Part shown: in pieces, positions 8,328-17,348 of the stretch
How positions within the stretch are numbered: the first letter of the stretch is position 1
Layout of the letters: every line of letters begins with the position of its first letter
Source of the DNA: Streptomyces formicae
GTDB taxonomy: Bacteria; Actinomycetota; Actinomycetes; Streptomycetales; Streptomycetaceae
Length of the DNA: 64,000 nucleotides
NCBI RefSeq assembly: GCF_002556545.1
Contig: NZ_CP022685.1
Location: 4,194,001-4,258,000 of the forward strand
Reading direction: 5' to 3'
Program-made: the position numbers and the translations under genes
The notes under the pieces: generated by a model
The model's input: only the letters and a program-made list of their open reading frames with translations
Told to the model about the DNA's origin: nothing
Database searches by the model: none

Positions 8328-8559
8328 TCAGATCTCGATCAGGCCGCGCAGGTCGATGTCCAGGGGGAACGGCACCTCGGTCGTGAGCTTGCCCAGGTGG
8401 GTCGGCTGCTCCGGGCTGGGGGCGTAGACCCCGGCCTCGTAGTGGTGCCAGAACTCGTGGACGACGGGGATGTCCTCCTCACCCCGCTCGACGCGCCAGT
8501 AGTAGGTGATGCCCGCCTCCGCGTACGTGCCCGGTTTGAGGAAGCGGTCCTCCTTGCGG
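8328..8559 (-). pseudogene. 3' remnant of a Uma2-family (DUF820) nuclease gene
   Basis: Reading the minus strand, about 75 residues resemble the C-terminal third of Uma2-family putative endonucleases, which are abundant in Streptomyces. Recognisable pieces are LKPGTYAEAGITYYWRVER, then PVVHEFWHHYEAGVY and a closing VPFPLDIDLRGLIE. Upstream of about 8559 the homology stops and gene remnants of another family on the opposite strand begin, so the PD-(D/E)XK core and the start are missing. It is most likely a deletion relic. Confidence 0.7.
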
Positions 8560-8753
8560 GACCCAACGGCCGAGGCTGGGTCACGCTCGCCGACCCCGAG
8601 GGGAACGAGTTCTGCGTGGAGTGCGGAGCGGCCGAGCGCGCCGCCATCATCGCCGCCGAGCAGCGAGCCGCCGAGCAGGGGGCCGCCGAGCAGGGGGCCG
8701 CCGAGGCCACCGACGTAGCCGATGAAGCCGACGAAGCGGGCGCCAACGCCTAG
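8559..8753 (+). pseudogene. 3' remnant of a VOC/glyoxalase-superfamily gene
   Basis: On the plus strand the reading frame gives GRGWVTLADPEGNEFCVE, the typical C-terminal strand of VOC/glyoxalase proteins, followed by an Ala/Glu-rich tail. Everything upstream is replaced by the facing Uma2 remnant, so the gene has lost its first three quarters. Its TAG at 8751-8753 overlaps the stop of the convergent CoA ligase gene. Confidence 0.7.
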
Positions 8754-10354
8754 CGCGCAGCGCCCCGCAGCTCCCCCTTGACCACCTTCCCGCTCGCGTT
8801 CCGAGGCAGCTCCGTCACGAACTCGACCGCCCTCGGTACCTTGTAGTTCGCCATCTCCCGCCGCGACCAGGCGATCAGGTCGTCCGCCGTGACGAGCGCG
8901 CCGGGGCGCCGCACCACGTACGCCTTGCCCACCTCGCCGAGCCGCGGGTCGGGCACGCCGATCACCGCGACGTCCGCCACCTCCGGGTGGACGCCGAGGA
9001 GTTGCTCTATCTCGGCCGGATAGGCGTTGAAGCCGCCGACGATGAACATGTCCTTGATCCGGTCGGTGATGCGCAGGTTGCCCGCCTCGTCGAGCACGCC
9101 CACGTCCCCGGTCCGCAGCCAGCCGTCCGGGGAGATCACGAGGGCGGTCTGCGCCGGGTCCTCGAAGTACTCCCGCATCACGTGGTGGCCGCGCACGAGG
9201 ACCTCGCCGGGGTGGCCGGGCGGGAGCGTCTCGCCCGTGGGGGATACGACGCGGACCTCGGTCCCGGGGATCGCGCGGCCCGAGGTCGCCGCGATGACCT
9301 CGAGGGGGTCGCCCCTGCGGCACATCGTGACGATGCCGCTCGCCTCGGAAAGTCCGTACGCCGTCAGGACGGTGCCCACCCGCAGCTCGCTGCGCAGCCG
9401 TTCGACGAGCTGGAGCGGTACGACGGCGGCGCCCGTCACCACGAGCCGGAGCGCCGACAGGTCGTGCTGGTCGCGCGCCGGGTGGTCGAGGAGCGACTGG
9501 TGCAGGGTCGGGGGTCCCGGGAGTACGGAGATGCGCTCGGCGGCGACGTTGGCGAGGACCGTGTCCACGTTGAAGACGGGCTGCGGGACCATCGTCGCGC
9601 CGCGCGTCAGGCAGGCGATGATCCCGGCCTTGTAGCCGAAGGTGTGGAAGAACGGGTTCACGATCAGATAGCGGTCGCCCTCGCGCAGGCCCGCGAGTTC
9701 GGCCCACACGTCGTAGCAGCGCAGGGTCTGCGCGTGGGTGATGACGGCGCCCTTGGGACGCCCCGTGGTGCCCGAGGTGAAGATGATGTCCGAGGGCGCC
9801 GCCCCGCCGACCGAGTCCGCCCGCGCGCGGACCGCGTCGCCCGGCACCCGGTCGCCGCCGGTCAGGAACTCCTTCCAGGTGCGGAAGGACTCGGGGGCGT
9901 CGTCGGAGAGCACGACCACCTGCTCCAGGTGCGGGAGGCCGGGCAGCGGACCCTTGCCGGGGCCCTCCGCCGCCGCGCGGCGCAGGGACGCGACGTAGGA
10001 CGTACCGAGGAAGGTGCCCGTGATGAAGAGGAGTTTGGCGCGGCTGCGGTCCAGGACGTAGGCCGCCTCCGCGCCCTTGAAGCGGGTGTTGAGCGGGACG
10101 AGGACCGCGCCCGCCGAGACCGCGCCGAGGGCGGAGACGATCCAGTCGAGGGTGTTGGGGGCCCAGACGGCGACGCGGTCGCCCGGTTCGACTCCTTCGG
10201 CCATGCACGCGGCGGCGGCCCGCTCCACGCGCTCGCCCAGTTCCCGGTACGAGAGTCGGGTGCGGCCCTCGACGACCGCTTCCCGGTCGCCGTACCGCGC
10301 GGCGGCCGCCCGCACCAGTGCCGGGATGCTGTCCCATTCCAGGTCGCCGCGCAT
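8750..10354 (-). CDS. FadD3-like acyl-CoA ligase
   Basis: This 534-residue AMP-forming ligase has the P-loop IIFTSGTTGRPKG near residue 190, the A5 motif TAYGLSEASG near 325, YxxTGD-type DGWLRTGD near 405 and the catalytic lysine in RNASGKVVKGEL near the end. Much of it reads like mycobacterial FadD3 (shared VNPFFHTFGYKAGI, VLPGPPTLHQSLLDHPAR), the ligase for the HIP steroid intermediate. A related bicyclic or alicyclic acid is therefore plausible, but this is inference. The ATG at 10354 follows GGGAGGG. Its promoter region carries two operators and is shared with the divergent thiolase operon. Confidence 0.88.
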   Translation of the reverse strand: MRGDLEWDSIPALVRAAAARYGDREAVVEGRTRLSYRELGERVERAAAACMAEGVEPGDRVAVWAPNTLDWIVSALGAVSAGAVLVPLNTRFKGAEAAYVLDRSRAKLLFITGTFLGTSYVASLRRAAAEGPGKGPLPGLPHLEQVVVLSDDAPESFRTWKEFLTGGDRVPGDAVRARADSVGGAAPSDIIFTSGTTGRPKGAVITHAQTLRCYDVWAELAGLREGDRYLIVNPFFHTFGYKAGIIACLTRGATMVPQPVFNVDTVLANVAAERISVLPGPPTLHQSLLDHPARDQHDLSALRLVVTGAAVVPLQLVERLRSELRVGTVLTAYGLSEASGIVTMCRRGDPLEVIAATSGRAIPGTEVRVVSPTGETLPPGHPGEVLVRGHHVMREYFEDPAQTALVISPDGWLRTGDVGVLDEAGNLRITDRIKDMFIVGGFNAYPAEIEQLLGVHPEVADVAVIGVPDPRLGEVGKAYVVRRPGALVTADDLIAWSRREMANYKVPRAVEFVTELPRNASGKVVKGELRGAAR

Positions 10355-10377
10355 CGCAAGCCCTCCCACATCAGTAG

Positions 10378-10419
10378 CTGACTATCCGTCAGATTAGCTG
10401 TAGCCTGACGCGCTGTCAG
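10378..10419. promoter_or_regulatory. Paired operators between the CoA ligase and thiolase operons
   Basis: CTGACTATCCGTCAG lies at 10378-10392 and CTGACGCGCTGTCAG at 10405-10419, both with perfect 5-bp arms. Their 27-bp offset would place two dimers on nearly the same DNA face. They can control both divergent promoters. Confidence 0.75.
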
Positions 10420-10459
10420 CAGTGGTGACACGCGCGACAAGGCGGAGGTGCCGTTGCCC

Positions 10460-11611
10460 ATGGCTTCACTCAAGGACGCTACAGCGATAGTCGGGATAGG
10501 CCAGACCCCCTTCGCGAAACAACTTCCCGACAGCGAGAAGACGTTGGCGTGCCAGGCGATCATCGCCGCGCTCGACGACGCGGGCATCGCCCCTTCCGAG
10601 GTCGACGCGTTCGCCTCGTACACGATGGAGGAGACCGACGAGGTCGAGGTCGCCAAGGCCATCGGGGCCGGTGACGTGACCTTCTTCAGCAAGGTCGGTT
10701 ACGGCGGCGGCGGTTCGTGCGCGACGGTGGCGCACCTCGCCGCCGCGATCGCCACCGGACAGGCGAGCGTCGGCATCGCCTGGCGCTCCCGCAAGCGCGG
10801 CAGCGGCCCACGCCCCTGGAAGAACACGGCCGTCCAACTCCCCACCCCCGCCCAGTGGACCCGGCCCTTCGGGCTGCTCCGCCCGGCCGACGAGATCGCC
10901 ATGCTGGCCCGCCGCCACATGCACGAGTACGGCACGACCCGCGACCACCTCTTCAACGTCGCCCTCGCCTGCCGCAACCGCGCCAACCAGAACCCGGCCG
11001 CGATGATGTACGAACGCCCGCTGACCCGCGACATGTATATGACCTCGCGCTGGATCAGCGAGCCCCTCTGCCTCTTCGACAACTGCCTGGAGACGGACGG
11101 TGCGTTGGCGTGCGTCATCGTCTCCGCCGAGCGGGCCCGCGACTGCCGCCAGAAGCCCGTCTACGTCCACTCCACCGCCCAGGGCCTGCCCGCCCAGCAC
11201 CACGGCATGGTCAACTACTGGAACGACGACCCGCTCTCGGGCCCGGCCTGGACAGCGGCCCGACACCTGTGGAAACAGGCGGACTTCGGCCCACAGGACG
11301 TCGACGTCGCGCAGATCTACGACGCGTTCACCCCGCTCATCCCGCTCTCCCTGGAGGGCTACGGCTTCTGCGGCCGTGGCGAGGGCGGCGCGTTCACCGA
11401 GGGCGGCGCCCTGGAGAGCGGCGGCCGCCTGCCCATCAACACGGGCGGCGGCGGCCTCAGCGAGGCGTACGTCCACGGCTTCAACCTCATCAACGAGGGC
11501 GTGAAGCAACTACGGGGCACGAGCACGGCCCAGGTCCCGGACGCGTCCACCTGCCTGGTGACGGCGGGCGAGGGGGTCCCCACTTCAGCGGTGTTGCTGA
11601 GGGCCCCGTAG
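10460..11611 (+). CDS. SCP2-type thiolase / lipid-transfer family protein
   Basis: The 383-residue product belongs to the SCP2-thiolase group that includes the Ltp aldolases of steroid side-chain degradation. It retains a cysteine (about residue 87, in GGGGSCATVAH) near the usual nucleophile position, the QIYDAFTPLIP segment near 280 and NTGGGGLSEAY near 330. It probably cleaves or forms C-C bonds on acyl-CoA. The adjoining DUF35 gene is the usual partner, and such pairs form complexes. The ATG at 10460 lies 11 nt after GGAGG. The TAG stop falls in the loop of a CCCC-GTAG-GGGG hairpin that starts a REP repeat. Confidence 0.88.
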   Translation: MASLKDATAIVGIGQTPFAKQLPDSEKTLACQAIIAALDDAGIAPSEVDAFASYTMEETDEVEVAKAIGAGDVTFFSKVGYGGGGSCATVAHLAAAIATGQASVGIAWRSRKRGSGPRPWKNTAVQLPTPAQWTRPFGLLRPADEIAMLARRHMHEYGTTRDHLFNVALACRNRANQNPAAMMYERPLTRDMYMTSRWISEPLCLFDNCLETDGALACVIVSAERARDCRQKPVYVHSTAQGLPAQHHGMVNYWNDDPLSGPAWTAARHLWKQADFGPQDVDVAQIYDAFTPLIPLSLEGYGFCGRGEGGAFTEGGALESGGRLPINTGGGGLSEAYVHGFNLINEGVKQLRGTSTAQVPDASTCLVTAGEGVPTSAVLLRAP

Positions 11612-11630
11612 GGGGCGCGGGGAACTGCGC
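11604..11630 (+). repeat. REP-like repeat overlapping the thiolase stop codon
   Basis: The CCCC/GGGG hairpin (11604-11614) contains the thiolase stop codon in its loop and is followed by the 19-bp core at 11612-11630. A downstream GAGCAACCACAACGAG is shared with the 25376 copy. It sits between two genes of one operon, so it is not a complete terminator. Confidence 0.7.
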
Positions 11631-11673
11631 GAGCAACCACAACGAGTCCCGCACCCGTCAAAAGGACACTCAC

Positions 11674-12132
11674 ATGGCAGACGCGACGACGGAACAAGAA
11701 CCCCTTCTGACCCCCACCGTCGACGACGACGGCGCCCCCTTCTGGCAGTACGCCGCCCGAGGCGAACTACGGATACAAGCCTGCACCGCCTGCGCCGAGC
11801 TCCGCTTCCCACCCAGGCCCTGCTGCCCCCACTGCCAGTCCTTCGACAGCGAGTGGCGCAGGATGAGCGGCCGGGGCCGCATCTGGTCGTACGTCTTCCC
11901 GCACCCGCCCCTGCTGCCCGCCTACGCCGCGCAGCCCGGCTACAACGCGATCGTCGTCGAGCTGGCCGACGCCCCCCGCATCCGCCTGGTCGGCAACCTC
12001 GTCACCGCCCCCGACGCCCCTCTGAACTCCATCGCCCCCGAACGGCTCCGCATCGGCGCCAAGGTGCAGGTCGCCTTCACCACCCTGGACGACGGCCACA
12101 CGGTTCCGCGCTGGATCCTGGAGCGGCCGTGA
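11674..12132 (+). CDS. DUF35 OB-fold, zinc-ribbon protein (thiolase partner)
   Basis: This 152-residue protein has the DUF35 architecture: an N-terminal helix, a rubredoxin-like zinc ribbon with CTAC near residue 36 and CCPHC near 50, and a C-terminal OB fold containing GRIWSYVFPH. Proteins of this family pair with SCP2-type thiolases. In steroid catabolism the DUF35 domain of ChsH2 recruits the aldolase Ltp2. Its position directly after the thiolase supports that role. AAGGA precedes the ATG. The stop overlaps the GTG of the enoyl-CoA hydratase gene (GTGA), which suggests translational coupling. Confidence 0.88.
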   Translation: MADATTEQEPLLTPTVDDDGAPFWQYAARGELRIQACTACAELRFPPRPCCPHCQSFDSEWRRMSGRGRIWSYVFPHPPLLPAYAAQPGYNAIVVELADAPRIRLVGNLVTAPDAPLNSIAPERLRIGAKVQVAFTTLDDGHTVPRWILERP

Positions 12133-12905
12133 GCGCGCTGCGCAAGGCCATCGACAAGGACACGGGCGTGGCCACCCTGACGCTTGACCGCCCGGCGCGG
12201 CACAACGCGATCGACCTGGAGACGGCGGGCGAACTGGCGGACGCCTGGCGTGAGTTCAGGTTCGACGAGAGCGTAAGGACCATCGTGGTGACCGGCGCGG
12301 GCGACAGGGCCTTCTGCACCGGGATCGACCGCGGCGTCGACGTGCCGCAGCCCGCGTCCCCGTACACGATCGACGATCCGCTGATCGCGATCGGGCCGAA
12401 GACCAACGACCTCTGGAAGCCCGTGATCGCGGCCGTCAACGGCATGGCGTGCGGCGGCGCCTTCTACCTCATCGGCGAGGCGGAGTTCGTCGTCGCGGAC
12501 GAGCACGCCACGTTCTTCGACCCGCACACCACGTACGGCATGGTCAGCGCCTTCGAAACCATCCACATGGCGCAACGCATGCCGTTCGGCGAGGTGGCCA
12601 GGATGGCGCTGATGGGCACGGCCGAGCGGATCTCCGCGCGCCGCGCCCACGAGACGGGGCTCGTCTCCGAACTCACCGCTCCCGGCGGGGCGTTGGCGGC
12701 GGCCACCCGTGCCGCCGAGGTCATCGCCTCGTACCCGACCGAGGCAGTGCAGGGCACGGTCCGGGCGCTCTGGTCGGCGAAGGAGGCGGCCCGCTCGCAG
12801 GCCCTCGCGCACGCGCCGCACCTGATCGCCCTCGGGAACCTGCCTCCCGACCGGCAGGCGGAACTCTTCGGCACCCGGCGCGGCGGTGGCTTCCGCACCC
12901 GCTGA
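12129..12905 (+). CDS. Enoyl-CoA hydratase/isomerase family protein
   Basis: The 258-residue crotonase-fold protein shows the RPARHNAID segment, the oxyanion-hole AFCTGIDRG near residue 60 and NGMACGGAFYL near 105. The acidic residues of true hydratases are not obvious in the second active-site loop (FFDPHTTYGMVSAFE), so hydration, isomerisation or C-C hydrolysis are all possible. It is the third gene of the thiolase-DUF35 operon, overlapping the previous stop by 4 nt. Its own stop is 2 nt from that of the convergent winged-helix gene. Confidence 0.88.
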   Translation: MSALRKAIDKDTGVATLTLDRPARHNAIDLETAGELADAWREFRFDESVRTIVVTGAGDRAFCTGIDRGVDVPQPASPYTIDDPLIAIGPKTNDLWKPVIAAVNGMACGGAFYLIGEAEFVVADEHATFFDPHTTYGMVSAFETIHMAQRMPFGEVARMALMGTAERISARRAHETGLVSELTAPGGALAAATRAAEVIASYPTEAVQGTVRALWSAKEAARSQALAHAPHLIALGNLPPDRQAELFGTRRGGGFRTR

Positions 12906-12906
12906 A

Positions 12907-14079
12907 TCACCCGCGCAGCTCGGCCACCCGCGGCTCCCTGCTCTTCGGGGAGTCGAGGCTGAAGGCGCGCGCGTCACCGAGTTCGTCGCGCACGAACGCC
13001 TCGGTGTCGGCGACGGCGGCCCGCAGCGCGGCGGCCGCCGTCCCGCGATCGCCGACTCCGTCGAACACGCGCCAGACCACCTCCCGCGCCGCCACGTCGT
13101 ACTCCCAGAGCCCGACGATCCGCCCCCGGTCGACGATGACGTGCGCGGGCGCGTCCGCGAGCCCGCCGAGCCTCCTGCCGCCGAACTCCCGCTCGGCGTC
13201 GGCCGGTTCGAGGATCCTTGCGAGGTCGCGGTGGAGCAGGTGGATGCCGTCGAGCCCGGCGAGCAGGGCGTACGAAGGGGTGGCGGGCGGTGTGTACGCC
13301 CTGAAGTCGTCGACGAGCTCCGGCGGCATCAGCAGGCCCTCCCCCAGGTCGACGAGCCCGAGCCCGGCGACCGCCTCCTTGGCCGCCGCCACGGTGAACC
13401 CGGAGAACCAGCGGAAGTGCGCGAGCGTCGCCGGGGCCGCCCAACCGAAGTAGCGCGAGGCGAGCTCCGCGCGGGCCTCCTCCGCCGTGCGGGAGCCGAG
13501 GTCCAGGTCCCAGCGGACGTACCCGTACCGCTGCTGGTCCAGGCGGCCGCTCACCGGGACGCGGCGGATCAGACCGCGGGCCTGGAGCAGCCCGAGCGCG
13601 AGCGGCAGCGTGGTGCTCAGGCCCCGCTTCTTGCCGTCGGCGCCGAGGCTCCTGACCGCGTCGCCCGTGGCGGCCCTGATCTTCGCGGGGTCCAGGGGGA
13701 CGTCGCCGAGCGCGTCGTGCACGGTGGCGCACAGGCCCTCCACCTCGGCCTCCGTCACCCCCAGGTGCTTCGCGGCCTGCCGGGCCTCGGCCTGCGGGGC
13801 GTGGGCGCCCACGGTGAGACCGAGGGCGTAGTCGGCCGCCGGCAGGACGTAGGCGCAGCCGCGGGCGGCGGGCAGCTCGTGGATCTCCAGGCGGGCGACG
13901 GCCGCGTCAATCTCCTCGCGAGAGGCGCCGCAGCGGGCGCGCAGCCCCAAATAGGGGCCCGAGCCGCCGACGGAGCGGGCCCAGCCGGTACGGGCGAGCA
14001 CGTCGGCGGGCGCGGCGCCGAGCAGGGTGCCGTCGAGCCCTTGGCGGTGCGCCCACCAGGCGCGCGAGTGCGGGTCCAT
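12907..14079 (-). CDS. Winged-helix DNA-binding (HTH_42, AlkZ/YcaQ-like) protein
   Basis: The 390-residue product has the layout of the HTH_42 family: an N-terminal RQGLDGTLLGAAPADVL segment, three tandem winged-helix-like regions and a C-terminal beta domain ending in VIVDRGRIVGLWEYD. Some members (AlkZ, AlkX) are DNA glycosylases that unhook interstrand crosslinks. The catalytic QxQ-type motif of AlkZ was not seen, so enzymatic activity is uncertain. It is convergent with the preceding operon and does not look linked to catabolism. Confidence 0.75.
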   Translation of the reverse strand: MDPHSRAWWAHRQGLDGTLLGAAPADVLARTGWARSVGGSGPYLGLRARCGASREEIDAAVARLEIHELPAARGCAYVLPAADYALGLTVGAHAPQAEARQAAKHLGVTEAEVEGLCATVHDALGDVPLDPAKIRAATGDAVRSLGADGKKRGLSTTLPLALGLLQARGLIRRVPVSGRLDQQRYGYVRWDLDLGSRTAEEARAELASRYFGWAAPATLAHFRWFSGFTVAAAKEAVAGLGLVDLGEGLLMPPELVDDFRAYTPPATPSYALLAGLDGIHLLHRDLARILEPADAEREFGGRRLGGLADAPAHVIVDRGRIVGLWEYDVAAREVVWRVFDGVGDRGTAAAALRAAVADTEAFVRDELGDARAFSLDSPKSREPRVAELRG

Positions 14080-14159
14080 GGGGCAAGTGTCGTCATCTGG
14101 CGGGGGTCACGCACCCGGCGTAGCGTCGATCTTGAGAGACACCCACGAGGAGGCCCGCC

Positions 14160-14678
14160 ATGGTCCGCAACGTCCTCGGGTCGATCCTCGCTCTCATCGG
14201 AGCGACGGCCGCCGTCTGGAGCCCCTTCCAAGCCTGGTACGACGGCCGTCACGGACGGTACTTCCGCCTCGACGAGCTCTTCTCGGGCGCCGGGATCACG
14301 GACGCGAAGGCCGAGCTCCTCGGCTCCGTGTTCCTGCCGTTCGCCGTCGCCGCGCTGCTCGCGCTGGTCGGCGTCGTCCTGCGCGCTCGCCTCCTGGTGG
14401 CGCTCGCGGGCGTGCTCGTCCTCGGCTTCACGGTGCTGTGGATGGTCCGCCAGGGCCAGGCCGAGGGCAGCCTCACGGTGGCGGGCGACGGCTCGGGCCT
14501 CGGTCAGGGGCTCCTGAACAGCCTCGGCGGCGGTGTCTTCCTGCTGCTCGGCGCGGCGGTCATGGCAGGGCGCGGCCGCCGCACCCGCCGTACGGAACCG
14601 ACACCGGAACCGGCACCGGAACCGACCTCCACGGCCCCGACGCTCGACGGCGACGGCTGGCCCCCGCGCACCCCCTAG
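14160..14678 (+). CDS. Four-helix membrane protein of unknown function
   Basis: This 172-residue protein has hydrophobic segments at about 5-20, 55-76, 80-97 and 115-132, with an extracellular or luminal loop containing DGRHGRYFRLDELF. The C-terminal tail is Pro/Thr-rich. Such proteins are common in Streptomyces without assigned function. It is convergent with afsK and divergent from the winged-helix gene. I do not recognise a named homologue. Confidence 0.75.
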   Translation: MVRNVLGSILALIGATAAVWSPFQAWYDGRHGRYFRLDELFSGAGITDAKAELLGSVFLPFAVAALLALVGVVLRARLLVALAGVLVLGFTVLWMVRQGQAEGSLTVAGDGSGLGQGLLNSLGGGVFLLLGAAVMAGRGRRTRRTEPTPEPAPEPTSTAPTLDGDGWPPRTP

Positions 14679-14699
14679 GTCAGGACCGGGGCGACCAGG

Positions 14700-17060
14700 T
14701 CAGGACCGAGGCGACGTCCCCGTCCCCCGCTCCGCGTCCAGCGCGTACACGCAGCGGTCCTTGCTGCACGCGTACACGACCCCGTCCCGCACCACCGGGG
14801 CCCCGGTGATCTCCCCGCCCGTGGCGAGCTTCCAGCGCAGTCGGCCGTCGTCGGCCTTCAGCGTGTACAGGAGGTGGTCGGTGGAGCCGAAGTGGATGCG
14901 CCGGTCGGCGACGACGGGCGCGCCGACGATCTCGCCGCCCGCCTGGAACCGCCACTTCGGCGTGCCCGTGACCGCGTCCAGGGTGTAGAGCCCCTTGCCG
15001 CTGCCCACGTGGACGTGGCCGTCGGCGACGAGGACGGGCTCGATGGAGGAGCGGGACTCGGTGGCGATGCGCCAGCGGTCGCGGCCGTCGGTCGCGTCGA
15101 GCGCGTACACCGTGCCCAGGTAGTCGGCGAGGTAGACGCCGCCACCCGTCACGGCGGGCCCCGGCGCGAACGCGGGCGGGCACAGGAAGGCGGCGGGCGC
15201 CTCGAAGTGCCAGCGGACGTGGCCGCCCGCCACGTCGATCGCGAGGACGCGGCTGCCCGCGGCCACGTACACGTAGCCGTCCTGCGCCTGGGTGAGCCGC
15301 ACCGGGACGCCGCCGCAGGAGGCCGCGTCGCCGACGGGGTACGACCAGCGTTCCTCGCCGGTGCGTGCCTCCAGGGCGCGCAGGCGCGCGTCCTTCCAGA
15401 CGTACACCGTGCCGTCGAACACGGCGGGCCCGGCCTCCGGCGTCTCGAAGTCGGTCTGCGCCCCGGTGATCTCCCAGAGCTTCTCGCCGTTGGCCGCCTC
15501 CCACGCCTGGACGCCGCCGCCGCGCGTGCCGGTGACGACGGTGCCCCTGTCGGCCTGGAGGGAGTAGACCCAGGCGTCGGTCGGCAGGCGCCACAGGTCG
15601 GATCCGTCGGTGCCGTCCAGGGCGTAGAGCGTGGGGCCGTCGGAGGCGTGGATGCGGCCGTCGGCGACGGACAGGGACCAGGCGACGTCCCGCGTCTTGA
15701 AGCTGCGGCGGCCGGTGGAGACGTCCAGGGCGTGCACCTCGAAGGAGGTGACGTAGACGAGGTTGCCCGCGACGGCGGGCGTGCCCCACACGTCGTTGGA
15801 CATGCGGAAGCGCCACGGCCGCCAGGACGTCGCGTCCGGGGCCGGGGCGGGCGCGGGCACCGGGGCGGGCGCCGCGGGGGCGATGCCGTTGGCCGCGACC
15901 TTGGAGCGCGACCAGGAGGCGGCGAGCCCGGTGTCGCCGGGCCCGGGGGCCGAGCGGGCCGCGGCGACCCGCGGTCCCGGGCCGATCGACACCTTCGCCC
16001 CGGCGAGCCGCACGGGCCCGGCGTCGGGCGCGGGCGCGAACGGCGCCTGGGACGGCGCGGGCGGCGGGGGCTGCTGCGGGGGCGGCGGCGCGGTGACCGG
16101 GGCGGCGCCACGGCCGCCGCTGCGCGCGCCGGTGACCGCGGCCCGCGCGGGCGGGCGGCCGCCCCTGCGCGCCTCGATGAGCGCGACGGCCCGCTCGGGC
16201 AGCCACGCGGACGCGGTGCCGCTGTCGTCGCCGTCGGCGCTCTCGGAGGCGAAGAGGTGGGGGGCGAGCTGGGCCTGGAGGTCGGCCGGGGTGGGCCTGA
16301 GCTGCGCCTCCATCTGCATGCACGTCTCGATGAGCGGACGCAGCTCGTCCGGCAGTCCCTCCAGGTCAGGACCCTCGCGGAGCAGCATGAAGACGGTCTC
16401 GACGGGGTTCGCGCCGTGGAAGGGCGCGTGCCCGGTGGCGGCGAAGACGAGCATCGAGCCGAGCGAGAAGACGTCGCTGGCGCCGGTCACGCTGCGCGAG
16501 TCCTTGGCCTGCTCCGGCGACATGTACGCGGGGGTGCCCACGGCGACGTTGGTCATGGTCAGCCGGGTGTTGGAGACGCCGGACGCGATGCCGAAGTCGA
16601 TGACGCGCGGCCCGTCCTCCACCACGAGGACGTTGGACGGCTTGAGGTCACGGTGGACCAGGCCCGCGCCGTGGATGGACTCCAGGGCCTCGGCCACGCC
16701 CGCCGCCAGCCAGCGCACCGCCTGGGTGGGCAGCGGCCCGTGTTCATTCACTATTTCCTCGAGCGAGGGCGCGGGGACGTACGCCGTGGCCAGCCACGGC
16801 ACCGCAGCGCGCGGGTCGGCGTCCACGACGGCCGCCGTGTAGAAGCCGGACACGGCCCGCGCCGCCTCCACCTCGCGCGTGAAGCGGACACGGAACAGCT
16901 GGTCCTCGGCGAGCTCGGTCCGCACCGTCTTGATCGCCACGCGCCGTCCCGACGCGGAACGCGCGAGATAGACCAGGCCCATGCCTCCGGCGCCCAGCCT
17001 GCCGAGGACCTCGAACGGGCCGATCCGCCTGGGATCGTGCTGCGTCAGCTGATCCACCAC
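14700..17060 (-). CDS. afsK: AfsK: Ser/Thr protein kinase with PQQ beta-propeller
   Basis: The 786-residue product nearly reproduces the AfsK N-terminus as I recall it (MVDQLTQHDPRRIGPFEVL). Kinase motifs are GRLGAGGMGLVY, the lysine in VAIKTV, HRDLKPSNV near residue 138, DFGIAS near 158 and MSPEQ. A Pro/Ala-rich linker (about 300-400) leads to a C-terminal domain of PQQ/quinoprotein-like repeats (YALDA, GxxxWR). AfsK autophosphorylates and phosphorylates AfsR; it also acts on DivIVA in hyphal branching. The GTG at 17060 is the family start and follows GGGAGG. It is divergent from the TetR gene, 7.7 kb from afsS. Confidence 0.95.
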   Translation of the reverse strand: MVDQLTQHDPRRIGPFEVLGRLGAGGMGLVYLARSASGRRVAIKTVRTELAEDQLFRVRFTREVEAARAVSGFYTAAVVDADPRAAVPWLATAYVPAPSLEEIVNEHGPLPTQAVRWLAAGVAEALESIHGAGLVHRDLKPSNVLVVEDGPRVIDFGIASGVSNTRLTMTNVAVGTPAYMSPEQAKDSRSVTGASDVFSLGSMLVFAATGHAPFHGANPVETVFMLLREGPDLEGLPDELRPLIETCMQMEAQLRPTPADLQAQLAPHLFASESADGDDSGTASAWLPERAVALIEARRGGRPPARAAVTGARSGGRGAAPVTAPPPPQQPPPPAPSQAPFAPAPDAGPVRLAGAKVSIGPGPRVAAARSAPGPGDTGLAASWSRSKVAANGIAPAAPAPVPAPAPAPDATSWRPWRFRMSNDVWGTPAVAGNLVYVTSFEVHALDVSTGRRSFKTRDVAWSLSVADGRIHASDGPTLYALDGTDGSDLWRLPTDAWVYSLQADRGTVVTGTRGGGVQAWEAANGEKLWEITGAQTDFETPEAGPAVFDGTVYVWKDARLRALEARTGEERWSYPVGDAASCGGVPVRLTQAQDGYVYVAAGSRVLAIDVAGGHVRWHFEAPAAFLCPPAFAPGPAVTGGGVYLADYLGTVYALDATDGRDRWRIATESRSSIEPVLVADGHVHVGSGKGLYTLDAVTGTPKWRFQAGGEIVGAPVVADRRIHFGSTDHLLYTLKADDGRLRWKLATGGEITGAPVVRDGVVYACSKDRCVYALDAERGTGTSPRS

Positions 17061-17348
17061 TTGCCCTGCCACCTCCCCGTACGCGACCGCCGTACAAGGC
17101 AGCCCCGTGCAGCGTCTCACCACCGAGCCGCTACGGCGGCACGCACCCTGATTCTTCCTGTCCGAGCCGGTCGTGGCGAACCCGGGGCGGGATCGGGGTG
17201 TCTAAGGACAAATCCCCGCCCCCGCTCCACCCAGATTCGAACACTTGCTCAATTATTCCCGAGCGCGCCGAGGGCCGCCCCCACGCGCCCCAACCCCATT
17301 TGCACTCGGCCGAATCGCGCTCCGATCACCCCTCGGTAAGCTGACGGC
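17061..17348. other. afsK-TetR divergent intergenic region
   Basis: These 288 bp must hold both promoters. It is less GC-rich around 17238-17256 (CACTTGCTCAATTATTCC), a plausible promoter zone. A half-site CTGAC at 17341-17345 abuts the TetR start, but the right arm reads GACAG, so a full operator of the window-wide type is absent. No hairpin or small gene was seen. Confidence 0.5.

Noticed and set aside
8397..8753. Treating the 118-codon frame over the VOC remnant as an intact gene
   Set aside because: Only the last third matches the VOC family. The first part is antisense of the Uma2 remnant and looks random.
14160..14678. Calling the membrane protein next to afsK KbpA, the AfsK-binding inhibitor
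   Set aside because: I cannot recall enough of KbpA to compare. This protein is a short four-helix membrane protein and nothing visible supports the identity.
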